Assembly: GCF_000003605.2 (NCBI RefSeq)
Contig: NW_003134838.1
Span: 80,122-116,538, forward strand
Source of the DNA: Saccoglossus kowalevskii
Lineage: Eukaryota > Hemichordata > Enteropneusta > Harrimaniidae
DNA length: 36,417 nucleotides
Reading direction: 5' to 3'
The translations under genes and the position numbers were made by a program. Below are positions 10,365 to 20,900 of this stretch, piece after piece. Numbering within the stretch: the stretch's first letter is position 1; each line of letters starts with the position of its first letter. Under the pieces are notes generated by a model. The model had not been told where the DNA came from. It did no database searches and was given only the letters and a program-made list of their open reading frames with translations.

Positions 10365-12785
10365 AACTTATAATATAGGAATGGACTTTAAAAATAACCT
10401 GGTTAGAAGACCACAATTGAAGTCAAGGTTCGTGATGACTCATCAAAATTGAAATGCGACTATATTTCAAAACATGTTTGTTTGTTTGTTTCGATTTTTT
10501 TTTCTATTTGGTCAGTGGCATTGAAGCATACGAGGTACGTGATACGTAAATAACAACCAGCATCCCATAAAGTCAGGGCACTTTAAAGGTCACAAGGTTC
10601 GATTAAAACATGGCATGGTGTGTGAATGGTACGAGTCATAAAATTATAGCGAAGGAGAAACGGGTTGGGAAAAAACGGAAATAAGTGAAATTAGTCATAG
10701 GGACTGGTACCATAATCCATTCCAATATTGCCAAAAATATATGTAATCAATTTTTGATTTAAAACCGGAACGTCTTTCGTGTTATTTATTTACCATGTCT
10801 TAAGTTAAAAATGGCCGCTGGAGAACAGCGCTTTATGGATAACTGGAAGTCATCATAGCTGACTTGTGGGATTCACTATCACGTGGTATTTTATCCGGCT
10901 ACACTACAAAATTCGATGTCTCGTTCGCAGCCAGTCGCACAGTCATCACTGAATTCGTACTCTAAATATATAACTATCACATCTGAATAGCAGGTGAATA
11001 TTTAAAACACCACGAAATCATGAGGGAAAACACGCATTTATGGGCACGGGACAGTGATCGTGCCTACCATAAGCCAACTTCCGGCTAACTTGCCTACACA
11101 TTTGTGATGTAAACGAACATAATATCAAGCGCACAGAAAAGAAAACTAAAATCTGATATTGATACAATCTGTAAAACACACAGATTTTAAGGTAAGTCAG
11201 ATCCGGGAGCATTTTCCAATATTTTACACATAACATGCTGTAAATATGCTGAAGTGGTAATTTACATAGTAGGAGTAAAATACTACTATACGAGCCTGAG
11301 TCATTTGCTGTTTACTGTAATTTGATTATTTGTTCAAAACAAACCACACTTTTTTACGCATTTGGTAAAATAAACGATATCAAGTAAACTATTTAGTTTG
11401 CTTTATTAAAAGAGCAAAATAAGAAACTAACGTTCGAAATAATAAAATAATTTTCACGGCAGTGTTTGTTTTGCATGATTAATATCGCCGTGATAGTACA
11501 GGGTTATATTTATAACAGTCATGTGAGACCAGAACCTGACGTGACCGACAAACTTCTGCACAGTGAAATGAATTATAAAAGTTTGATATTTAGGTTTAAA
11601 TTCAGTTACTGCTCCCCCGAAACGTGAACAAAATTGGAAGTTCGACGATATTTATACGACAGGTCGCTGTCTAATTATTAGCTCGACACATTGTGTATGA
11701 TATGGCCGTGTTGTCGTCGTGACACTTAGTGTACCAAAGGTCAATTGTCTTGTTGCATCTTCCAATGATGCATGCATATAGGATTTATACTGGTAGAATA
11801 AATGCTATTTAAGGAGAAGGAATTACGTAAAGTAAAAACCTAACATTTACTCAGGAATAAGTTGAATAATCTTATATAATATCTATGTAGGGTGTTATTA
11901 AACAGTTTACCCCTGCACTGAAATTATACATTGTAATTATGTGTGACATTCATGTAATTTTCTTTTTCAAAAAGTATTATTTTTTTAATTTTGAGAAAGG
12001 GGAAATCGGAATCAGAAATGGAGAAGGCGATTTCGCCAAAGATAAAAAATATTCTAAATTACCTTGCCAATGTCGAGTTACACCACCACACCAATCAGGG
12101 AGTTATTACGGTACGCGTCGGCAATTAAAGTTCAGCTATGCCCCTCTCTTCTGTCGTGTTCTCTGATATGTTACTCTTTTCAGAAAGAATTAAAAATGTC
12201 CATCAAAATGGCGACGTCGCCGCCGTTGTCAGTGCCTATCCTATATGTGTTTTAGACAAATATAATCTAAAATTTGAGTTAAATTGTCACTTATTTATGA
12301 CGTCATGGTATTGGTTTCCTCAGAAGGTCAAAGGTCGAGTTTACCATTTTGCCTTTTGACGAATACAGTGGAATTTACCTTGCATGTCCCCTCGTTCGCA
12401 GAAAGGTTAAATGAATCAACGTCCTCGTTGCGATATTCGTTATTAGAGTCTAAATATATACGTAATGCCAGAAAGTGAAATATGCGGGTGTCGATCGCGA
12501 CGAAATCATTGCAGAACAATCCCATATGTTCCGTTGTACATGCTTTCAGCGCTAACTGAGTCCAATTTCAGTTGTCACGGGTTCGTCAAAAATATTTATT
12601 GAAAACAATCGTATTCATTAAAAAATAGTATTTGTCTAATACGCTAAATATTGTTACCCGTATAATTAATAGTTTGTGATGAAACCACGAAAAACACGCA
12701 GGCGCGTGTATTTATCGTAAACACTTATTGTAACGTCTATATTTTGTGTGGCGACTGTGGAGGGCCCTGGGTCTATCTATAATGC
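10365..12785. other. No gene recognised; intergenic
   Basis: A TTTG run lies near 10474-10491. Several overlapping short open frames at 11939-12525 run on both strands without domains, splice pairing or consistent start codons; I read them as chance. A short frame starting at the ATG near 10611 ends after about 24 codons and is not convincing. Confidence 0.5.
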
Positions 12786-12982
<197 letters not shown>

Positions 12983-13106
12983 AATAATAAATAACAGAAA
13001 TGAATAAATAACAGGAATGAATAAATAAATAGTAAAATGATAATGATAAAAATACGGCTTCTGGGCCGGTTAACCACACGTCGAATAACAAACAAATAAA
13101 AAGATA

Positions 13107-13313
13107 CTGTAAAATAATATATTTTAGCTGGAATTAATTTCCGCTACAAAGATGTTTTGGGTGTTTTGTATAGAATTTATTTTCACTGATTTTTGATGAG
13201 TTGAATGTAAAAATAGGAAATCAGGTGTATTCGCCGGATTATATTTTCACTGAATCATTCCTTCAGCGAAAATAGCGAAAATTAATTCCAAGCGAAAATA
13301 AAATACTTCACAG
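13107..13313 (+). mobile_element. TA-flanked MITE with CTGT(A/G)AA ends, 207 bp
   Basis: Long imperfect inverted arms of about 40 bp. The left contains TTTTAGCTGGAATTAATTTC and the right complements it with GGAATTAATTTTCGCT. TA lies just outside both ends (13105-13106 and 13314-13315). No coding sequence. Confidence 0.8.
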
Positions 13314-13611
13314 TATGTTAATTGAGGGCGCTATGCAACCCATATCGGCGAACTATCGCCCAAAGGACGGGCGTTCCCAGGCGCGCGTTCAGAAAATGTA
13401 TCAACAGGTGGTATGTACATTACTTTGAACAGACGAACCTCACACGCTGACATTCTCACATCTTAAATTTAAATCTCTTATACGTTTCTGACCGAATAAT
13501 GGAGCTTCATAAATGTTATTTGATGTACGCATGTTTGTTGGGAGTGATGCGAGGAAGAAGCGAAGCTACGGTTTCAACAATCACTGGCACGGTCACTGGT
13601 ACACTTGAACA

Positions 13612-13661
13612 NNNNNNNNNNNNNNNNNNNNNNNNNNNNNNNNNNNNNNNNNNNNNNNNNN
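13612..13661. other. Assembly gap, 50 N
   Basis: Exactly 50 undetermined bases, so probably a placeholder of unknown true size. The sequence at the right edge (ACCGCCCTTTAACTTC) resembles the right terminus plus TTAA of the long TTAA MITE at 1823-2121, so a repeat copy may be the cause of the break. Confidence 0.97.
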
Positions 13662-13826
13662 CACCGCCCTTTAACTTCAACACGATAACGCACATTGTAC
13701 ATTCGGGCAGCTAGGAATAGTCACAAGTGTGTTTATCACTGACGTGATGTTAAAAATAATTTGTCAAGAGCTTTGTTTAACAGTATATTTTCTTGAGATT
13801 TGAAAACAAGTCACTGAAAAACCACA

Positions 13827-13870
13827 GCGAGGTAACGCAGTTAGCGCGTTGTCTCACGCGCTAAATCTGT
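13827..13870 (+). repeat. Possible 5' fragment of a tRNA-derived SINE
   Basis: GGTAACGCAGTTAGCGCG and then TTGTCTCACGCGCTAA look like the A-box half of a tRNA (D arm and anticodon arm). No B box (GTTCGANNCC) follows, so it is neither a functional tRNA nor a complete SINE head. Confidence 0.35.
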
Positions 13871-14644
13871 TATACTAAAATTATACGACAATAAGCGGTG
13901 ATATTTACACATATAATCAATGATTACAGTACCAACAATTTTAAAAAGAGTGATTTCTTTAGTTTTCAGTCAAGTCTAATCGTGAAAATCATCACTTTTG
14001 ACATGTCTAAACTACCCAATTCAACTACACTGGTCTTGGCAATATTGGAAAAGTCGACCCAGCTAAATTCTTACTCTGAATGTATCAGTCCGCAATTTCA
14101 AAACCAGTTGATATTGCCTAAAAATCAACTCACAAATCTAAGGCGTGGTTCGTCTGATTTTGTATTCAATAAAACAGTTTGAAATACAAGTATGATTCAT
14201 AGTTGTTTTTACAATACACGTAGAGCGAAAATTCGCTCCTTGATACACATTTCAATTGTGGTGTTAACCCTGTTCCCGGGACCGGACATCAGGCCATTTT
14301 CACAGCCTAGCACATCACCGGTGAAAACAAAATTTTGAACTTATTTTACAGTTTTTTTTTTTATACAATCAGATTATATCGTTACTTAGACGAACAATAT
14401 TCATACTAAATATGTTTTGTTTGACCTCAGGATGTAAATTTGATATATGCGAGATTGTAAATTCAAGAAAGTCTTCTTTTTAGATTTAGGATAGGTCATA
14501 GGTTAAAATTCGGCACGATTCGATGGTTCGAAATATTGCTAGAATAATATTTACCTTCCATTTATTTATATATTCAAAATTGCGTGCATCAAACTTTACA
14601 CCTCCATTCAACTCCAATATCTCACACAGAATGTCAACATATTA

Positions 14645-15196
14645 ATGTTTTCGACTTATTTTTGTTCCGTGTTTTGCTATTTGTCATTAGCGTCAAGTGT
14701 TTCCGACACCGATACTAGTACCACTCGACGCATGCGCACAACTCAGACGGAGTACGCAGCTGCGAAACACAGCACAAGTGGAACGGAGTTGAGAAACGGT
14801 CCAGACAACACCGTATTTGGTACGAACCAGATGTCCACTGGAGACCAGCAGCCAGAACTCATAACCGTTGCTGTTGTAAATTCGGATGCCAGAAAGACCG
14901 ATACAAACACCCCACCAATAACAACAAATACACAGGCCAAGAATACGGACAGCGCAACGGAGACATCTATATCATTCTTCGACTTTTCTTTAGACGGGAT
15001 CGGCACTTCATCATTGCTGCTCTTTGTACTGGGCTTGCTCTTAATGATTACCTTATTTTTGCTGATAATATTATTAATATTAGTCTCACAAGTTAAAGGA
15101 TTACAAGAATCTCTGTCCGTAATGTTAAGCCAAATTATTGTCATAGAAAGGGGCAAGTCAGACCTTCAACGTGACCAACAAAGTCTATCAGCCTAG
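14645..15196 (+). CDS. Predicted type I membrane protein with Ser/Thr-rich ectodomain, intronless, 183 residues
   Basis: One open frame from ATG to TAG. Residues 1-20 (MFSTYFCSVFCYLSLASS) look like a signal peptide. Residues about 21-113 are hydrophilic and rich in Thr, Ser, Asn and Gln, with many sites for O-glycosylation and no cysteine, so no disulfide-bonded fold is expected. Residues about 121-146 (SSLLLFVLGLLLMITLFLLI and on) form a strong membrane helix. The 36-residue end, with KGLQESLSVMLSQIIVIERG, is amphipathic and may form a short coil. A TATA-like TATATATTC lies about 75 bp upstream, and AATAAA occurs at 15708. I do not recognise the family. It could be a small mucin-like surface protein, or one exon of a larger gene. 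The length, clear leader and clear helix argue against chance. Confidence 0.6.
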   Translation: MFSTYFCSVFCYLSLASSVSDTDTSTTRRMRTTQTEYAAAKHSTSGTELRNGPDNTVFGTNQMSTGDQQPELITVAVVNSDARKTDTNTPPITTNTQAKNTDSATETSISFFDFSLDGIGTSSLLLFVLGLLLMITLFLLIILLILVSQVKGLQESLSVMLSQIIVIERGKSDLQRDQQSLSA

Positions 15197-15213
15197 TAGT
15201 CTTGTGTGTTTAA

Positions 15214-15382
15214 AGCGAGAGGGTTGTCACCTACGCACGCGCGAGAATTGAGTCCCGAGTGACGATAACAACACACTATAAAAACGCAAAGGGTCATGGG
15301 TCGGCTGATGGGTAGACGCTTGTTTGTAAACAATGACACGCTATGGCCACCTGGCGCATGCTCAGGTGACGACTCTTCCGCT
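15214..15382 (+). mobile_element. TTAA-flanked MITE, short subfamily, copy B
   Basis: A 169 bp element with TTAA at 15210-15213 and 15383-15386. Ends match the copy at 2674 (AGCGAGAGGGTTGTCACCT at the left; AGGTGACGACTCTTCCGCT at the right). Interior blocks ATTGAGTCCCGAGTGACGAT and CAAAGGGTCATGGGT correspond in reverse to the copy at 2674. It starts 17 bp after the stop codon at 15196, so it lies in that gene's likely 3' UTR. Confidence 0.85.
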
Positions 15383-15707
15383 TTAACGTTTGACATTTCC
15401 CATCATGCATTGTTCTGTTCAACAATTAATATATTTCTACTATGTAATATGTAAATACTCTCGCTTTACTTGTGTGTTGGCAGATTAATACTGATTGCTT
15501 GGGAATACGGAGATTAGCATATAATAGAAAAGGCGTTTTTCTTACCACTACCACACGTTCATATATTTTCATTAAAAATCTACACGCATTCAATTGTACA
15601 GTTTGCAAAATACAGTGTCTCAAGATTGGTTTCCCTATAAGGTTGCTCTATTCAATGTCGAATTTGTGTAAATGTTGCATAAATAATCTTATATTATTAA
15701 AATACTA

Positions 15708-15713
15708 AATAAA
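15708..15713 (+). terminator. Candidate poly(A) signal
   Basis: AATAAA about 510 nt beyond the stop codon at 15196, the first canonical hexamer on this strand after that gene. If used, the 3' UTR contains the MITE at 15214. Confidence 0.35.
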
Positions 15714-17010
15714 TGTAATGTCGCTGCCAAAAGTAATAACTATAAAACACGTCGCGGCCATTGAAATGAACATTGAAATGCTTATTACGTTCAGGGCTTG
15801 TGTGCTGATTATAATAATGTCGAGATATTTAATGTGTTTTTTATAATGAGTGTTTAATTCATTGTACATAATACAACTAAGAAGTTATTTTACTGTTCCA
15901 ATATTTTAAACTATACTGCTGTTCGGTATCGTCCAATGAATGGAACGTTTGCTCCATATACTGCTGCGTACTCAATATCGACAAATTAAATCATTTTTAG
16001 TATTCTACGTCACTTTAAAAACGGTTTACATCATCATGCCTAATATCATGTAATAACAGTATCACGTTTTTTTCTTTCTGTATTATCCCATCCCACACAT
16101 GCACAATGCACACTTTCTTTTTTTTCAAATAAAACGTATATCTTGATGAGAACAAACTGAAGCCTTCGAGGGCGACGGTGAATGATGTGTTGTTCTTAAA
16201 ATAAGGCAATATCTCCGCACCATGTTCGCATCATTACGAATAGTAAATACCGACATTACACAATATTTCTTAGCATTTTTATAGATCTTGTATTTCACTC
16301 ACCCTGACTTTATGTAATTAGTCATTGTAACACAACATATTCGTGTTGTTCTTAATGAAAACAGTGATAGGGTATATATAAATTTGTGTAGCACTATTGA
16401 TACTTTGTAACACTTGCATGTACACAAAAATTAAAACATTTACAACAAAACTTACAGATTATTTGTATTTATTGTATGATATATGTTCGTTGGATGTTTA
16501 ATTAGGAAGATAATGTACACAGGGACTAGAAATACAACAATGAACATTATAATGTTTATATTTTTGGTACACATCGACTGGAGAATGACGAGGGATAAGA
16601 ACAACGCGAATTAGTATAATTCTGATGCTTGTCTCAATTCTCCATCCCTCGACTGATGCTCATGATGTCATACTCTACCCATAATCCTTTGCTGAAGAAT
16701 CAAGATGGCTGACTACATAATACTGATGAACTGAAAGTTGAATATCTAGAGAATGAAAAGTGATATTAAAAAAAACTGTAAATTGCATTCTCCCACATTT
16801 GTGGAGCTATTTCTTGAGGGGTTTTTATGTTGTTTGGCTTGATGTTTCCTTTAAACACCATGATAAGGATATCACCCTCGCTAAGCACCAACAATATTAA
16901 CGTTATAGCCGTAGTTGTAAACCGTATATACGTTGAATTTCCGAAGCAATTAGCAGAATTCTAATCACCCAGCAGGTACATTCTGAATAGACATGAAACA
17001 CCATTATTAA
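15714..17010. other. No gene recognised
   Basis: AT-rich intergenic DNA. A short minus-strand frame at 16015-16209 has no domain and no splice context. Nothing else is supportable. Confidence 0.5.
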
Positions 17011-17094
17011 AGCGGAGGAGTCGTCACCTGCGCACGCGCGGAAATCGAGTCCCAAGCCACGATAACAACGCACGCAGGTGACGACCCACTCGCT
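17011..17094 (+). mobile_element. TTAA-flanked MITE, short subfamily, copy C (internally deleted)
   Basis: Only 84 bp, with TTAA at 17007-17010 and 17095-17098. The left arm (AGCGGAGGAGTCGTCACCTG) and the start of the interior match the copies at 2674 and 15214, but most of the middle is missing, so it is an internal deletion derivative. Confidence 0.85.
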
Positions 17095-17760
17095 TTAACA
17101 TGCGGAAATTTAATTAATATTGTCGGATGCCGCCACAATTTCGTTGGTTCGTTTATAAGGACGGAGAACACCAGTCGCAATAGTTGCAGATTATTTCATG
17201 TTTTTAGTTTTTGATTTGTATAAGATAGTTATTTCGTTTTGGAAATCATTTTTTGTCATATGGTGCAATCTCCTCGAACATGGGCGTTGTTAATTTGATA
17301 CTCTGCTCAAAACAACATTGTAATGACATAGATCATTGGAATGCCAGGTACGTTAAAGGGGGAGGAACAATGGAAAACTGCCGATGAGAAAACGCAGTCT
17401 CGTGTCTATCTCACATCAAAGCAAACTCTGCTCCAAAAGATATAATTACCGATTACAAAAATCGATAAACATAATTGTTGCATTCATCATAGATTAATAT
17501 ATATGTAATAGTGATATGTAATTATCAATACACAAGTCATAAGTCATATTATGATATACAGGACATTTTAATATATAGATATGTTGCAATTTTAAGATAT
17601 ACTAGTAGATATGTCGTAATTACACCCCAGTCATAGAATTGACCAATTAAATACACTCGTATATTTGGCAAATTCCTTCTATATATAACATTAGGTACAA
17701 TTCGTGAACCTGAGGCCATTTCATATGATATATACATTTTTCTTTAAGTAGGGCGTTGGC

Positions 17761-17767
17761 TATAAAA
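17761..17767 (+). promoter_or_regulatory. TATA box of the C-type lectin receptor gene
   Basis: TATAAAA, preceded by GGGCGTTGGC. A start site 25-30 bp downstream would leave a 5' UTR of about 45 nt before the ATG at 17836. The spacing is typical of a TATA-driven promoter. Confidence 0.65.
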
Positions 17768-17835
17768 CATAATTACATGCCAGATGGTCTCATGTCGACG
17801 CAACAAATCTTCAGTAATTTTCTTGGCTATGTACG

Positions 17836-17944
17836 ATGGAATATAAAATGGTAACCTGTTTACAGTTTGTGTGTATGTTGACGTTTATATACACGTCTTC
17901 ATGTGCGGCCGTTAATGTTACAATGGTGGGATCGCAAGGAGAAG
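17836..17944 (+). CDS. Lectin receptor exon 1: signal peptide
   Basis: MEYK-MVTCLQFVCMLTFIYTSSCA, then AVNVTMVGSQGE. The hydrophobic core and small residues before Ala fit signal peptidase cleavage after about residue 24. The donor is GAAG|GTAATT, phase 1. Either ATG (17836 or 17848) gives a usable leader. Confidence 0.8.
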
Positions 17945-20900
17945 GTAATTATGCAAGATACAGACACGTTAGAAAGATATAAACACGCACCACGGGATTC
18001 GAACGTAACATCACGGCAAATGCACATCGCCGCTGTGGACAGACGCGGACCTCGCGAAGATATAGTACTATGATAAATATTGTAGAATTATCAATTGTGT
18101 GATATAGGCAGAATATCATTCGAGATGATTACAATTATTATAATCCATATTCAAAATGTTTAAAAATCCATTTCTCAACGAAGTAGCCATTATAAAATAA
18201 CCAATGAACATAGATTATGAAATCAACTATGCCTAATATTACACAGTTAACATAGATATTGACAACTCATGTCAAATTGAAGTGTACTTTTCTGCTACAT
18301 AAATCTGAATATTGTTATTGCAGATATTTATTTTGTTGAAGATGGTACATACAGAATTGTGGATCTTGAGTTGAATTGGGACGATGCACAGAGCTATTGT
18401 GAAACTATGGGAGGACGCCTAACTTCAATTCCAACCGAAGGGGTGGAACGTGTGTTAATTGATGCCAATCACGCATCTATCAAAGGTACACGTAAATACA
18501 TACAAGTCCGATTTTCACCAGTTTCTTTTCTTTTTGCGTGAAAGTATCTGTTACGATCTGAATATAAATAACACACACATTACCATCGTCCGAATCGCAC
18601 GGTTTCGCTAAAACCGGCCATTCATAACCGGCCCACGAACCCGTACGTGATCGTGTTAGGAAAAGCTGTATTTCACTGCAGTTAAATTGAGTCATTTGAA
18701 GTTGGGCGCCAAGAAGCTGGCACTACCAATCAGCGATGTTGTATCATAAATTTGAAGATCCGGGGGTCATCACAGATTAAAACAATGGCGGCGTGTAAGC
18801 TCTGCGCTGATTCGCCGGGTGTCAAAGAAAAAAAGGTCTATGTTCGTTGACACGTTTCCAATTGAATAAAGACTATGGAATGTTTAAATATTTGTGCAAA
18901 CCGTGTTTTAGTAAACTGACAAAACTGTCGAAACAGAAAACAGACTTGCTCGATCCGTTCTTCGTTGCAATTAACACATCATTTCCCTTAGAAACAGCAC
19001 TAAGTTTTTTCTTTTGATGGTCAGTAAGCTCGTTTACGGAGAAAAAGCTAGCAACATGTTGATTTCTATATTCAACCGAGCTAGCGCCACGATTTTACCA
19101 AGTAATGTGTCGTTTCTATCGTGAGTTCTGATTGGGTAAATCAAATGAGTCCAAGTGAATCTTATAATCGTTTGAGGACGTGCGACATACAGTAAATCGT
19201 GGTGAAATCTGCCAAGGGTTAATGTTGAGGTTTCGGTCGAATAAATGGTCCTTGGCTGGCGAAGATGACACTTTACGAACTTGCAATGAAGTAGAAGCAC
19301 TGCAATAACGCCCCACGTGCACAAAAGAAGGCTTCAGAAAAAGGGATTGGAAAACATGTTAAACCATTGTGTACATTTGTATTGCACACACCATATCATG
19401 TACTCTATCACTATGTACTTACAGCAAACACATGGATTGGTATACGTGATTATATAGAAGACGATAATAATCCTCTGTACACCAATTTTAATGAGTCTGA
19501 ACTAACTTACTCAAACTGGAGGCGCGGCCAACCTGACAACGGGAGAGAAAACAACGAATTCTGTGCTGTTGTGAGGTGAGTTGATTTTTTTAAACGTATG
19601 AATACTAGTATTAGCAGACTCGTTTTCGATTAACGTTACGATATGATTAAAACCCCGCCAATAAATCGGGGGGGGGGGGGGCGGAAGATTTGTTACGAAA
19701 CATTGCAACATAGAAAACGAGAGGAAAGACAATGCATAAAAGATGTTCATTGGCAGAATAAAATGTTTGCACATTCAATCAAGCAAAAATAAAAACCTGG
19801 AGATGAAACAACGTGAACAAAATGCACTTATCACACTCTTCTAGTCACCTCCAATGATTTCAAATCGTTGACCCTTATATCGCTTGGTGTACGTCTTGTG
19901 CCTGAAGTAGTTTACTCCATGACGTAGTTCAAATTCGGGTTGGGTTTGGATTCATCGGAAGACTGGCCACGCTTTAACGGCAGCTGGTTCGTATCCATTC
20001 ACGAACAAATGTTTGTATGTACGTTTTTATCCACTTTTTGCAACAAAATCTAAACACAACACCATCACTGGAAAAGCGCGAGGGTGGATGTCACTAGAAT
20101 TCTGAGATTCTCCGTTCTCTCTGTAGCAATACTGATTACCAATGGTTGGACCTAGACTGCTCGCGAGTAAATAGATTTATCTGTGAAATTTGTAAGTTTA
20201 TTTTAAACATATACATCACTTGTTACAATATCACTGTATCGTATATAATCCATGGAAACATAATATGTAAAAGTTATCACATAGGCTTATCAACTCATAA
20301 CGTTGGATACTGAGCAAACAAAGATGATGAATTATGCATGGTGCGCATGCTCAAGAGATTAATAGAAATGTGGCACGTAAGTGATATCCAACATTATGAG
20401 AGTCATGGTCGTATCGTTTCAGTGGATGTCACCACTATTAACCCCGTAACTACGACATTCACCACTGTTCCTGCATCTACTGTTGGACCAACCACGATGG
20501 AAAGAATGACGACTGTAACACCGAGCACACACGAGCCTACGACCGTTCAACACACCACTGTTACCACCAAACAAACAACCGTAAAAACTACACGTGTTCC
20601 TACCACTGTGACAACGTCTACTACTGCAACTCCCAGACGCACCAGTAAGTTCAATTCATTCATTCAAGCATGTTCTTGGTGGGTGATTGTTGAAAATCGT
20701 CACCAAAATGTGTTTTACTCGCATCTAAGATTGGCTGAATTCAGTGTCGCTATGAAATTCGTAGGCTCTCCAGCAATCTTCAAAAGTTGAACCTTAATGA
20801 CACATGTTTCTAAATATAGTAATGAGAAATTAGATTTACACAACGCATCTTTCATAAATACTGAAAAACCATTACACCTTTCCTATAAATAGCGCCCTCT

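Noticed and set aside
17975-18075. GTTCGAATCCC-like B box on the minus strand, possible tRNA
   Set aside because: The flanking bases do not form a T stem and no A box or cloverleaf can be drawn.
19669-19681. Run of 13 G residues
   Set aside because: A single homopolymer in an intron; could be a sequencing artefact and has no supporting context.
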